From Selaginella moellendorffii (Eukaryota; Streptophyta; Lycopodiopsida; Selaginellales; Selaginellaceae): 64,000 nt of DNA. Location: positions 67,676 to 131,675 of the forward strand of contig NW_003314318.1 in assembly GCF_000143415.4 (NCBI RefSeq), given 5' to 3'. The notes under the pieces were generated by a model. That model was not told the origin of the DNA. It did no database searches and saw only the letters and a list, made by a program, of their open reading frames with translations. Positions 22,260 to 33,742 of this stretch are shown one piece after another. The number at the start of each line of letters is the position of its first letter. The stretch's first letter is position 1. The translations under genes and the position numbers were made by a program.

Positions 22260-23889
22260 TAGCAACAAGAAAAAACGAAAAAAGAAGATGACCAACTTTG
22301 AAAGAATCGGACTGGCTTGTAAAGCGGACACGCGTTCTCTTTCCCGCCTCCAGCATTTACATGGTCTTGGGATCTTGGATCAATGCGGGACCAAACAATG
22401 TTCTTCACATAAACTGTGTTTGTAAGTTTTCCTTATCTAGAACGGGCCATGGCCCCTGGAATTTTCCAAAAGCTTTTACAAGAATTTTTTTTACTATTAA
22501 TGCACATTAACACTTTAAATAAAAGAAAAAAAAATACTCTATGTGAGTGCATGGAATATTTGGACCTCACATGTATAGAAATAATTTTTTAAAAGAAAAG
22601 TCAATGAGCTCTCAAGAAATAAAATACATATCTAGAAGTGAAAGAAATGATTGTACTTAACTTACTAAAAGAACATAATAATAAAAAAGATATAGATAAA
22701 ATACATTAACATAACAAATAATCACAACAAATGAAACATATATTAGAATATTCATGCATCCTGGGAATATCTATTCCACATAGATGTATATATTGAATCT
22801 AAAACGTGTAAGTTTTTTTTAAAGTTATCATCTTTTTATTTATAATAGACCTAAGACATTGATTGATAGTTTGCACATACAGCCAAGAAAGGAGCCGTGA
22901 TCAGGAGGAAGACAAGATGCAGCTTAAGTTTACACACACAGCCAGGAAGGGAGCGCTCAGGAAGAAGACATGATGTGACTTAATTTGCATTTGCATCCAG
23001 TTTCATGCTTGACTACACAACTATTAAAACAATATATAGATAAATAGCATGATTTGGCGCATGCTAGAGTTGGGGCTTTGGAGATGCCCCAATATCGATC
23101 TCAATGTCCAACATTTTTTACTTCTTGAAAGCAAAATTGGCTTTGTGCTCAAAGTGGTGAAGTTTTATGGAACTGATAATTAAAATCAGCTTGCAATGAT
23201 GGTGGGTTGGTTGGTAGAAAAAAATTTGCCCATGAGGAACTTTATAAATTAGTTGGCAGATATGAAAGAATCAATAATCCCATATGATAAATAGATCCAT
23301 GGTTTGCAGCAAGCTTGTTAGGTGCTAGAATCATACAAGTTGGTCAGGAGCACTGATGCTGGATTTGCATGACGATTATTGATTAACACCATTTAGAGTG
23401 TTAAAATTTTAAGAATGTAAGAAGAATTTTTAGTTTAAGTTGTTCTGAGCTTAAGCAGTGGAAATGTTAGCTAAGCTCAGTACATATTTTTTCATTGTCC
23501 TGAGCTAAAGCTGGGCTATGTTGTTTTTTAGGGCTGTAAACGCAGGAATAATAAAACATTATTACTATTTTATAATTTACACCAACAATTTCCTTCTCAT
23601 TCCATCTAGATAATTTATTTTTTCTGAGTTCCTGGCAGTGTCATGAGGACAAGGTATGGTAAATTTGGTCTATATGTTTCTTTTTTTGACAAAGATACTT
23701 TTACAATAACTTTTCTTTTTAAGTAAAATAGAATAGAGCAGAAAAGTACAGCAAACTTTTTCCTTTGAGATGATAGCTGGTTTTGAATTTTGATTTAGAA
23801 GACATTGTTCTTAAATTACTCACGGCACTTTTATCCTTGAGAACCAACATCCAGCTCCAAGTTATTATAGGAAGTTACAAGACAATCGT
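22260..23889. other. Spacer between gene X and the 8-Cys gene, unit 2
   Basis: No supportable gene. It contains a two-copy ~58-bp tandem repeat (22868-22984) and AT-rich sequence. The part from about 22640 to the 8-Cys gene is shared with units 3 and 4 (38430-39672 and 61740-62983). Confidence 0.6.
22868..22984. repeat. Imperfect tandem repeat, two ~58-bp units
   Basis: Two adjacent copies begin AGTTTGCACATACAGCCA and AGTTTACACACACAGCCA and end with GAAGACA plus a CTTA. The same pair occurs at 38626-38735 and 61925-62043, so it predates those duplications. Confidence 0.7.
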
Positions 23890-24252
23890 TTATGCCATAT
23901 CACACCCATAGTCGGCATTCTTGAAATTGCGCTGGAGCACACACTCCTCAAAGTCCCCAGCATCGTTTCTGAACCGGAGCCTCAGAGGCTCGATCCGCCA
24001 GTCGATGCTCAGCCTCCCGCCCTTGCAAACTTCCTTAAACTCCTGGAACTTCTTCGAGTTCCCGCAGTGCACGGGAGTGGTCTGGCCTCCCATGCAGCCG
24101 TGAACTCCCTCCACCGATATCCCACACACTGGAATCTGGCACGAGCTCCTCCCACACCCGCTCGATAGCTCCCCATCCTTGAGCAAAACGGTGCCTGCAT
24201 CCGAGCAGCCAAGCAGCAACGCCAGGATCCACAAGCAGCTCATCACCTTCAT
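23890..24252 (-). CDS. Small secreted 8-cysteine protein, copy in unit 2
   Basis: This is a 120-residue single-exon protein. Residues 1-19 (MKVMSCLWILALLLGCSDA) form a typical signal peptide with a likely cut after SDA. The mature part has eight Cys (in SGC, SSC, PVC, HGC, VHC, EVC, EEC, YGC), enough for four disulfides. I do not recognise a named family, and it may be lineage-specific. A TATA box (24311-24317) lies about 60 bp upstream of the ATG, supporting this start. It is divergent from the SMIM13-like gene. Three near-identical copies are retained, in contrast to the decay of its neighbours, and they differ by only a few residues (for example Met/Thr after GC). Confidence 0.78.
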   Translation of the reverse strand: MKVMSCLWILALLLGCSDAGTVLLKDGELSSGCGRSSCQIPVCGISVEGVHGCMGGQTTPVHCGNSKKFQEFKEVCKGGRLSIDWRIEPLRLRFRNDAGDFEECVLQRNFKNADYGCDMA

Positions 24253-24698
24253 CGTTTGATTGGATCTTAGAATGTTGTTTGTTATGATAAGCTGGAATGG
24301 AAGTGTTGGAATTTATAGGCAAAAGCGTCCTTACATTTCACAACGCGTGGTCCTTGACGTGACTGACCTCTCTGAACTACACGTTGGGATGCTAATAGAC
24401 CAAAATGGTGTGCAGTCTTGCTTGACTTCGCTATAACGGACGAGGCCTTTTTGCAACGTGGTGAGATGACGTTTTTGACCACATTAGAACGAGTATTAGC
24501 GACTGAAAGTTCTAATCGTTCCAAATCCTTGTCTAAGTTCTCCGTGGCGAGGAATCGTGGCCTCCAAGAACTAGCATCATGGTGTTAACTTTCAAGCCTG
24601 TTGACCTTCATTGACTAAGACCATTGACTAAAATTTATGATTACCGTATAAGCCCTAATATCCTTCTAGGGCATTGCAACTAAAATTCCTCTGGCGCG
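24253..24698. promoter_or_regulatory. Divergent promoter between 8-Cys and SMIM13-like genes
   Basis: This 446-bp region has a TATA box on the minus strand and W-box cores (TTGAC) at 24601-24605, 24611-24615 and 24624-24628. TGACGTGACTGACC-type motifs lie near 24357-24370. W-boxes bind WRKY factors, so pathogen- or stress-responsive expression is an inference. An inverted pair GCCCTA/TAGGGC lies at about 24652-24673. The region is conserved in units 3 and 4. Confidence 0.55.
24311..24317 (-). promoter_or_regulatory. TATA box of the 8-Cys gene
   Basis: Read on the minus strand it is TATAAAT in the context GCCTATAAATTCC, 59 bp upstream of the ATG. The same box is present at 40111-40117 and 63422-63428. 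Confidence 0.65.
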
Positions 24699-24930
24699 AT
24701 GCTCGACTTCGCGATCCGCTATGCGTTGGCCATAGCGCTGGTCTTCTCCTGCATAGCTCTCGGTAATTCGCTAGATTTGGATCGATCCATTACCCCAATC
24801 TCTTTCAGGATGGTTCGTGGCGTGGAAGCTGCTGCTCGTTCACATTCCTCTTGTCCAAGAGATTTGCGGCTTGCGGAAGAAATCTAAGAAGCCCGTTCTC
24901 AGGGCCAGCGCTCCATTCCCGGACAGGTAA
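24699..24930 (+). CDS. SMIM13-like small membrane protein, 2 exons
   Basis: Exons are 24699-24762 and 24809-24930 with a 46-nt GT-AG intron, giving 61 residues. One N-terminal transmembrane helix (about residues 5-27) is followed by GWFVAWKLLLVHIPLVQEI and a basic GLRKKSKKP segment. The layout and the G-W-F/Y-x-x-W-K/H-L motif resemble the animal SMIM13 family (GWYFVWHLFL...FLRELVG). Function is unknown. The protein is missed if the intron is ignored, because the unspliced frame changes. The stop codon is only 115 nt upstream of the AP3B start on the same strand. Confidence 0.75.
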
Positions 24931-25045
24931 CGCGAAATTTCGATCAATACCAGCTCGCTCCAATCCTTGAGATTCGCCAGGGTGAAATCGCAGTGATTCT
25001 TAGGGTTTATCAGAGCAGGGTTTCCAGGGAGCAGCAGCAGCGGCA

Positions 25046-26848
25046 ATGTTCTCGTCCACGGCGTCTTCGATCTCCAAAATGTCCGCTCTCGTCAGCGGCG
25101 TCGGCACGGATGCTGCGATCTACGACGATCCCCAGGACGCGGACATTCCCACGCTGCTCGACAGTCGCTACGACGCGGACAAAGCCCAGGGATTGAAGCG
25201 CCTCATCGCGCTCATGGCACAGGGACAGGACGTTTCCACATTCTTCCCACAGGTAAATTTCTCTTCTTCATAGATGATTAGCTTCTTCTATCGTCCCTTC
25301 CTTCACAAATTCCTTCTTTTTTTCACAGGTTGTCAAGGGCGTTGCTTCACAGTCTCTGGAAGTGAAGAAGCTCGTTTACATCTACCTCGTCCACTACGCT
25401 GATAAGTAATGCTAGAACTTCTCCAGTTTCCAGGAAAAAAAATTCTCCAACGCGATACATCTTTCTTCTTCTTTGTAGACGACCAGACGAGGCGTTGCTT
25501 TCTATCAACAGTTTCCAAAGAGATCTATCCGATATCAATCCCCTGGTTCGTGCTTGGGCCTTGCGAGCGATGTCCGGGATCAAGGTCCGCGCAGTTGGCC
25601 CTCTCGTTATCATGGCTGCAAACAAGTGCGCCAGAGATCCTTCTCCTTACGTTCGGAGGTGTGCTGCGAATGCGGTTTCCAAGATTCATTCCATGGGTGA
25701 CGAACAACATTTCGACGAGCTTGTACAGGTACGGTTGTTTCCAGTTCGTTGTCTGTTGGATTAGTAACAGGATCTTTTTCAGCTTGTGTCCATCTTGCTG
25801 AACGACAATTATCCGGGCGTAGCTGGAGCCGCAGCGCAGGCTTTTATCTCTGTTTGCCCGGAGCGTTATTCCTTATTGAGCTCCAGCTTCAGGAAGCTGT
25901 GTGGACTACTTTACGAGGCTGATGAATGGGGACGCAGTAAACTCGATTGGCCGGTGTGCGCTTCGACTGTCTTCCACAGTGGCTATATGCACCAAGGGTC
26001 TTCTCAAGCTAGTCGTTTCTCGGTCTTCCCGTGACGACGATTCGCTCCACAATGCAAATGATGCTGAACCAAAGGTTGGAGACTCTGGACGTATAGTCCG
26101 GGGAGGGGAAGAGTGGTGGTTCAAGCGGTTTCGTCGCTAAGAGCTATTATGCAGAAGCACCCAGCAGAGCAGGACCAGGTTTCTTTATGTTGTTGTGTAA
26201 GTGCTGGAGTACTGAACTTTAATCTTGTCTTGCAGGTAATCCTTCATCTTTTACGCAACTTAAACCACATTTTAGAGCCAACGGCACGTGAAGTTGTCAT
26301 TTGGATGATTGGTGAACAAGCGATTGCTCGTCCTGCACTTGCTGAAGGAATCCCTGTGGCCCTGCGGTATCTAGCCAAAACGTTTGCAGACGAGTCTAAT
26401 GGAACTAAGCTTCAAGTTTTGAACTGCCTTGCGAAGGTAAGCTTCTTTGCTGCTGATCTCTATCTTACAGAAAAAATGATCCAGATCATTTCATCTTCTC
26501 AACGGTGCTCGTCTTTGAAGACTGTCCTGTTAATTCTTCAGTATATTCTGGATCTTGCCGCCTGTGATTTAAACTATGACGTACGAGATCGAGCCTGGAT
26601 TTTACGAGTTGTCTTGGCTGGCCATTTAGACGCTATCAAGCACCATTCGTCATATGACGCAGATCCACGTCTTCCGGAGATTATCGATGCTATTTTACTC
26701 AACATTGATCAGTCAAAACTTGATCCAGGTGTAAAGCTGCCAACTCCATGTTTCTTCGCCAGAAGTCGGTACCAGTATTACCTTCGTTGAGTTTACAGCC
26801 GTCCACATTCCTACCAGAATCGATGTCTCATATGGTTCAACACATGTC
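25046..26848 (+). pseudogene. AP-3 complex beta subunit (AP3B), copy 2, internally deleted and 3'-truncated
   Basis: AP-3 beta is the large adaptin of the AP-3 vesicle-coat complex, which sorts cargo to vacuoles in plants. Exons 25046-25252, 25329-25405 and 25479-25728 are clean, and exon 4 starts at 25783. The ARM-like trunk is clear (YDADKAQGLKRLIALMAQG, DINPLVRAWALRAMSGI, DPSPYVRRCAANAVSKI). At 25931-25933 a 652-bp deletion relative to copy 3 joins DEWG to sequence in exon 6 and shifts the frame. A 7-bp deletion near 26730 shifts it again. Homology ends at 26848, before the hinge and C-terminal domain. It is not functional as a full adaptin. Confidence 0.88.
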
Positions 26849-26986
26849 AGTGAACTGTGGGTGCTCTTGAGTTATCTAATTGTCCTCTTGAAGGCTGGTG
26901 CAGTGATTCCATCTCTTGTGAATTTTCTTAAGCACACCGATTATAGCACTGCCTTATTTCCTGCCAAACCTAAAAACTTTATTTAG
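26849..26986 (+). other. Non-AP3B sequence fused to the truncated AP3B, copy a
   Basis: At this junction AP3B homology stops. A short frame (LLKAGAVIPSLVNFLKHTDY...) ends at TAG 26984-26986. It faintly recalls an armadillo repeat such as that of importin alpha, but is too short to assign. It is out of frame with AP3B. The identical junction is at 43347/43348. Confidence 0.35.
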
Positions 26987-26997
26987 ATTGCCATGTG

Positions 26998-27125
26998 TGC
27001 AACCGGATTGACCCAGAGGATCCCGGGCCCAGAATCAGGGCCCAGGGTGCTCCCAGGACCCAGACAAATTCCAAGCCCAAAAAGGTGCATATAACATATA
27101 ACGCCGCTCCTAGACACCACACTGC
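26998..27125. repeat. Short dispersed repeat, copy b
   Basis: The motifs GACCCAGAGGATCCCGGGCC and AGAATCAGGGCCCAGG followed by GGTGCATATAACAT are shared almost exactly with 43499-43638 and partly with 11851-11962. Confidence 0.55.
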
Positions 27126-27129
27126 TATA

Positions 27130-27670
27130 ACAGTTTCCTTTAAACCCTTAGAATTTAAGTGAGTGACAAAATTTTTTGGCTCTTTAATCTAATAAATTAT
27201 TAAACTCTTTAACCAAGAGTTACTTATTAATAGTTATACTTGTTATTACTTCATAAATAATGTTATCCAAATTCACTCTATTATTAAAATTAAACTCTTA
27301 TTTATTCATTTTATCCTTTATAGGATTGAAAAATAAATTGAAACATTGAGGTAAGAAAAAATAATTACATAGTATTGAAATTTTTAAAATTATTATAAAG
27401 GTGATTAAATGTTACAATTGTATAAGAAAATGGTAAAAATGATGGAAAGTTTGAATATTATTATTTTATAAAAACCAACTTCATTTTAGCAAAAATTAAG
27501 TAATGTTAGCTATGTTGTCAAATGTCATATATTACTAACATTTTATATATTTTTTTGGGATCTTTTTTGACTCTTGAAGAACTAAGCAATGACATATCAT
27601 TTAACTATTTACCTCCATTGAATGGAAGTGTTAAATTTTTAAATTCAAGTAATGAGGATAAAGTAAGTAA
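27130..27670. other. AT-rich unit spacer, left of the retrotransposon (unit 3)
   Basis: This matches 17530-18120 of unit 2, starting exactly where the uS17 pseudogene ends there. No gene is seen. Confidence 0.65.
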
Positions 27671-27675
27671 GTAAT

Positions 27676-28815
27676 TGTAGCACACGTGGTTTTGACCCTT
27701 TATCCTATGGTGATTTATTATAGGATAACCACGAAGCGGAACTTAAACCCTTTTTGTGCTACGTGATATATGCCGCATGTCACATACCACGTGTCACATA
27801 CCACATGTCCATAGGACAGTGGTGTGGAACCCGAGGTTCAGAGCCTTGGGCCACTGAACAAAGGAACGATGTCAAACCCCTAAGCATGGAGCCAAGGAGT
27901 GTTGGAACCGGACCACGGAGCAACTCTCGAGCATACAGCCTAAGGAGCAAAGGGACAGGAGCCCGGAGCGACTTGGAACAATCCTAGAGCAACCAATATC
28001 CCAATGCCATGACCAGCACGCAAAATGGAGCTAAACGGAGTCTGGTGCTATTTTGGCATACCGGTAACCTAATGTCAGGATATGGGTACTCTACCAGTTA
28101 GTATGGAATGGAACTTGGGCTTAGACCCAAGCCGGACGCAGAACAAGGATAGGCACGCAAGCGGGAGCTAGACTATGCTTTAGGTTAGTCGGCCATGCAC
28201 GACCTTCCCACTATCCCTACATTTAGGACCCCCCCTTTGAGGAACACACACTTTGAGCTTTCACCCCAAGCCTCCTTTAGTACCAAGAGTTAGTCTCTGG
28301 GACAAACTTGAAATTTACTAAATATGGAATGGCGCTAAAATGCGAATTTGGACACTGAACGAACACTATTGTGTGCAAGCCAAACTCTACATTCCGTAGA
28401 TATGCCAAATGAGCAAATCTAGACACTTTCCATAAATAGCATTTGGGACCAGAATGAGATTAACACAAAGGGCATGATAGCGAGGGTGTTTGGCAGACAC
28501 GGTAAGCTATCATTTAGTGAATATTGAGGGACCAAGTTTAATATTATGGGGGTTCCCAACACTAGCAAGTGCAAGTCAACGAATGAGTTTCTTTAACCAG
28601 GTCAAGTATGCTTGACTAAATAAACATTTAGGAATTCCTTCTTTATGCTCATTTGGTCAAGTGCACACGTGAGGATCAGTTTCTCAACTAGCTTAAGGGG
28701 AGACCAATAACAAGTCCAGCAATACCGACCTCTTGCCATCGTGGCAGTAAGGAAAGAGTGTCTGAAAGGACTGGCCGACAGATAACTTTCGATACCCGAA
28801 GTTACATTCGCGACA
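27676..28815 (-). repeat. Left LTR (sense 3' LTR), 1140 bp, unit 3 copy
   Basis: It starts TGTAGCACACG and ends TTCGCGACA on the plus strand. It is GC-richer than the surrounding DNA. It contains a C homopolymer near 28230, which is expanded in the unit 4 copy. Confidence 0.85.
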
Positions 28816-28829
28816 CTCTCCCCCCCTTA
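28816..28829 (-). other. Polypurine tract
   Basis: The plus strand is CTCTCCCCCCCTTA directly beside the LTR. Its complement is a polypurine tract, the plus-strand priming site for reverse transcription. Confidence 0.7.
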
Positions 28830-30864
28830 GGAAGATTGATGTCCTTGTCGATGCATACTCCAGTCTAGAATACCGCCAAGGAAACAACTCCAGAAAAAGT
28901 TCACGGTATTCACACTATGTGAGAAATGCACCAACTTAAATGAGTTAGGTAACCTCTTTGTCTAACGCAAATGTGCTACCAACTCAGACACCTTCTGGCC
29001 GTCGTCGACAAGGAAATGACTAATGGAGTTAGCCACCTTTTTTGCGCTGGGTGTCACTCAGCTTACAAAAGTGTGATATGCCCCTACCCGCAAGAACATA
29101 GAGAGAGAAGCTAGAGGCCCCAACCCTCATGAGCAAAGAAACCAAACACTACTATAAATAGGTAGTTAGAGTTGTTTACACGGTCACGCCCTTTTAACGG
29201 AATAAAGAACATCGACAAAGAGGCAGGTTATATAACCAGTCAACAGTAGCTACCCCATGACTAAAGATTTCAACATGCACATGAAGTGCCGAAGCCAGTC
29301 TGCCTATACTGGCCCAAACTCAAAGATCAATAGATAGACAATATCAAAGTCATAGACAATGATATCTTAGAGATTTAATTATCAATGAATATATCTTAGA
29401 TTAGAACACAAAAGTATTCCAAGTAAGTTATTATCTGATAAACCAGTATTATAGGATAGGAACCACCAAGATCACTATTATTGGAAAAATATAGGATTCA
29501 CCATCCATTAAAATTCAATAGCAAGTATATCATCAAGTAAACTCAATGATGAAACTTAACTACCAAAGATAATAGACAGTAAGCTAAACAACTTACTAAA
29601 GATAACTTAAAGAACACAAAGTATTATTGACTGATAAGCATAATGCTCGCGAATGGATTACCCAAAGGAAATAACATCCCAATCTATCAGAACTAACTCA
29701 AGCAATGATCAACAGAACAGAATAAATGTGGTAAGACCAACAAACATTTAGTTATGTTACCCATCGCACCAGCCAATTTGAATAGATCATGGTCAACAAT
29801 ACAAAGGAATTTAAGTTGCCTAAGCAAGTGTTAGCAACATCATGTTGATGTCTAAAACCCAAGAGACCAATCCAAAGCAAACCACAAAGAACATGTAGTA
29901 TTGCAAAAAGCCATAAGCCATCAAAGAAAACAACTAACCATCAAAAAAGATCATTAATCATACCATCAATAGAGAGATGCATAATCATCATCGAAGAAAG
30001 AATCCACCATCTTGAACAACGGCAAACCATTCTATATCAATAATAATCAAGCAAAACCTTTGACAAGGATAATCAACTATCCTAGATGATAGTTAATCAT
30101 CACCAATGAGTGCTAAATGTAAATACTAACTTCAACATCGAAGCTAGGAGCCAAAATGCCTTCCCCAACAACTTTTAACAAATGGAACAATGAGCACAAA
30201 AACTCAAAGAACCAAAAGCTCAAAGAAGCCTATAGTCAAGTCTTGCCTAACAATGATCACAAGTTTTGCATGAACTAACTTCAATGCTAAAGAAGAAATT
30301 ATGGTACAACCTACAATATCCTTCTTAACATATCTAGAAGTCAAACTTCATAATATAAAGCTAATGAAGAGCATATTTGTATCAATCCAAAAGCCAAGCA
30401 CAATGAAGTTATGCTCAACAAGTGATCACTAAACAATCCTCCATGAATCCATCTATAACAAGACGTAATTTACTTCATAGCAAGTAAAAAAAGAATCACC
30501 AATGATCAATATATCCCAACTCAAATCTAACAAGGATTCAAATATTTTAATATCGATCACTAACTCTTTCGCTTGTAGAGTTAGCGTCGTCCATGACTAA
30601 ATCACTTTTTAAGGAAAAGCTCAAAGCTCAACCCCTACTAAACAATCTTGTCTAGAACACAACTAACTCAAACTTACTACTCAGTTCATTTGAATGTCAA
30701 CATAGTTGCTAACTAGCAAATGCATGAATGCCAATAACACAAAGCTTTAGCCAAATCATCAACACTATCTTCTTCAAGACTAATGAAACTCAATATCAAT
30801 TCTAAGGAAAGACCCTATGTAAGACTTGAATCTCAATATCAACAATGTCAACCACAAAGCATCA

Positions 30865-30974
30865 NNNNNNNNNNNNNNNNNNNNNNNNNNNNNNNNNNNN
30901 NNNNNNNNNNNNNNNNNNNNNNNNNNNNNNNNNNNNNNNNNNNNNNNNNNNNNNNNNNNNNNNNNNNNNNNNNN
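30865..30974. other. Assembly gap (110 N)
   Basis: 110 N bases. The paralogous stretch in unit 4, 47386-47495, is also 110 bp between the same flanks (AAAGCATCA and CTAAGACTAATCC), so the gap size is plausible. Any protein reading through it is meaningless. Confidence 0.98.
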
Positions 30975-33742
30975 CTAAGACTAATCCTTCAGCAAAACTC
31001 AGTTACAGATAACACTTCATCAAGGAGTGATTCACCACGTCCAAGACTCAATGAAATCCAACACTACAGACTAAATACAACCAAATGATATCGACAAAGA
31101 TAGAATTGACATGCCAATATGGAAAACCTATGCAAGCTATGACACGATACTCCGCAACACCATCCAGTAAAGCAAGCCCATCACTGCTAAATCATCATCA
31201 AGTAAAGCAAATGTCATATTCCTTAACAAAGTCTACCAGCAACCACTAGTCACAAAACAACCAATAATCACTCTTTAACTTGCCTTCACAAGACCTAACA
31301 CTAACTCACGTCATCGAGTCATATACTTATCCAATATGAACATAATACCCCAGGTATGAGATAAAGATTCATGGACAAGCATAAACTAAATGACCACTCG
31401 AATCCAACTCAACCGCAATAAGTTCACCAACACATCTAATCAATAGCTCTGAGCATGCTTTGAAGAGGCTAGCTATGCATGATCAACACTCAACAAAAAC
31501 TAAAGTAAAGACCATGAGATGAACTTATATCGGTACACAACCTCCTCATAAACAAAGTTATAGTACAGGTACCAACATCTCAATATTAAACAATTAAGTT
31601 GGACATCATTATCCTCAGCCAAGGCACAGAGCCACCAAGACTAAATCAGGATCAGTGAGAGCTCACTACTCTTATAGAGTCTAATAAAATGCAAAATGCA
31701 ACCTGCCACCAAACATAATATTACAGAAGAAAGGCATAAGGGTCACCCTTCTTAGAAAAGTGCAACGGCCACTTTTCTACACCAACTCCAGACTCTATCC
31801 AACTCAATTGATTTAGCTTTAAAAGTTAGCATCCCTTTCAAGCCGCATCATACAAACTACATACTAATATCTAAGCTAATTGAAGTCAACTCCAACCCCT
31901 TCACTAGTTTGTATTAGCTTACGAAAATGGAATGGTTTTCAGGCAAAGTGATCAACAGATTAGCCATTGGAAAAGTCTAAGAAAATTTGTGGAAAAGATT
32001 CCATCCTAGAAAAAAAATGACTCTCAGTCTAGGAATGCAAACTTTCAAGACTCAACCAACTTCCTCTTATTAACAACTTCATATAGGTTCACCTCAACAC
32101 TAATTCTTATGACCCATAGTATGTTTAAGTAGCGAACATCTTTGCCCATATTTTCGATATCCAACACTGATATCCGCAAAATGCAAAGTGAATCCAAGGC
32201 TTGATCACAAAGACCACATCTTTGAATATCCACATTGCACTAACACTCTTCTTCAATCACCTTCAAAATCCAATGTGAAGCCAAAACACTAATAAGAAAA
32301 ATGACTTGAAAAATCAAAGTTTAAGGAAAATTCCTCATCACTCGAAATAACAATGCCACTTCCACCAATATAAGTGTTAGTGATATCAATGCCCTAACTA
32401 CACATTTTCTCCATCCAACAATTTACTCCAAGTGCTAACGGATCAATCAACAAGCCATAGCAAGTGAATGCTATAACTCTTTCCAACACCTTAATGGGCA
32501 AACTCAAGGAAACAAGATACCAGCTTAAACTTAGCATAATAAACCACCATCGAGAATCCAGTCAAAGCTATTACAATGCTACTTCATGCAAGTATACTAG
32601 TTTCACCATCAACCACTTTGGGGTTGATCATCATTTAACCAAGCAATCTCATAAACACATTGTTTATTATCAAATGGATATGATATAAGTATGTATCACA
32701 ATGACTTGATCATCCATTGAGCAACACTATGAGCAATGCCCATGTCATTACTTCAAATGTTTATATAAATATCAAATGCCAACTCGATTTGATAAAATGC
32801 AACATAAATGCCACACTCCACCAATAGAAATTTACAACACCCAACACCACTAACTTTTGTTCACAACATGAACAAGCTCATGTCACTCTCTTTCGAACCA
32901 AACTCAAAACTAATCTAACACCAAGTTACTCAAGGAGCAATAGCAAAATTCTTTGGAAAAGAATTGAGCATTGCAACCCAAGTCTTCCAATAGCAAGCCT
33001 AGACAAAAATGGTTTAGCGCTTCACCACTATCCATTTCAATATTCACCACTTGTAAGACCATCACTTCCAACATGCATCAAAGTAGGGACTCTTGATTGC
33101 ATAATGTGAACATGGGCAATGAGTCACACCTCGTTGCAAATCATCTCTCCAAGAGGAGAAAATAATTTACGTGTTTGATCTTTCATCCATGATAATTCTC
33201 TTTTTGGTCTCATCTTTGACTAAACCTCAAGTTTGCTTTGGCACTGCCTTCAGTCCAATCCAAGAAAAAGTTTATGAGAGAGCATGGCAATAACTACTTG
33301 AACCAATAAACTAATCCCTACAGTCTTGATTGATCTACTCGTAATCATGCCTAGGAAGGTCCACTAGTGCCATGCTAAACAACTACGGACCAACCTATTT
33401 GCCACTCATAGCAAACCCAGGGAAGGTTTACTTTCACCCGTGGTACAAAGAACAACTCATGAAACCACTGATAGGTTAACATTAATCCTGCCAACTCAAA
33501 GTGTAATTTTGAGTTGCTAATGTGCCTCACTCATGAGCCCAAGCGCAAAAAGGTACTACAGTACAAAAAGGTAACCAAAATGTCAGGCATCTGATATGTT
33601 GGGTGTCTACCCCAGATATGTCAAGCACCGGATTGTAAGTGACTAATTTTTCCATTCTACTTTAATCACTTAACCACACCTCCGACCACTTGGAGGAATC
33701 TTATTCATAACCTCTTTAAATCCAATTTAGGACTTGGGACTT

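Noticed and set aside
23100-23400. Possible degraded transposase in the spacer near the 8-Cys genes
   Set aside because: Only short broken frames, and no catalytic motif could be identified.
27754-27987. Repeated ~65-75 residue frames in every LTR copy
   Set aside because: These lie inside the GC-rich part of the LTR, are not conserved in length or frame between copies, and have no recognisable domain.
28830-33711. Search for RT, integrase or gag fragments in the retrotransposon interior
   Set aside because: No YxDD-like, zinc-knuckle or DDE-type context was recognised in any frame by eye. A profile search would be needed to exclude remnants.
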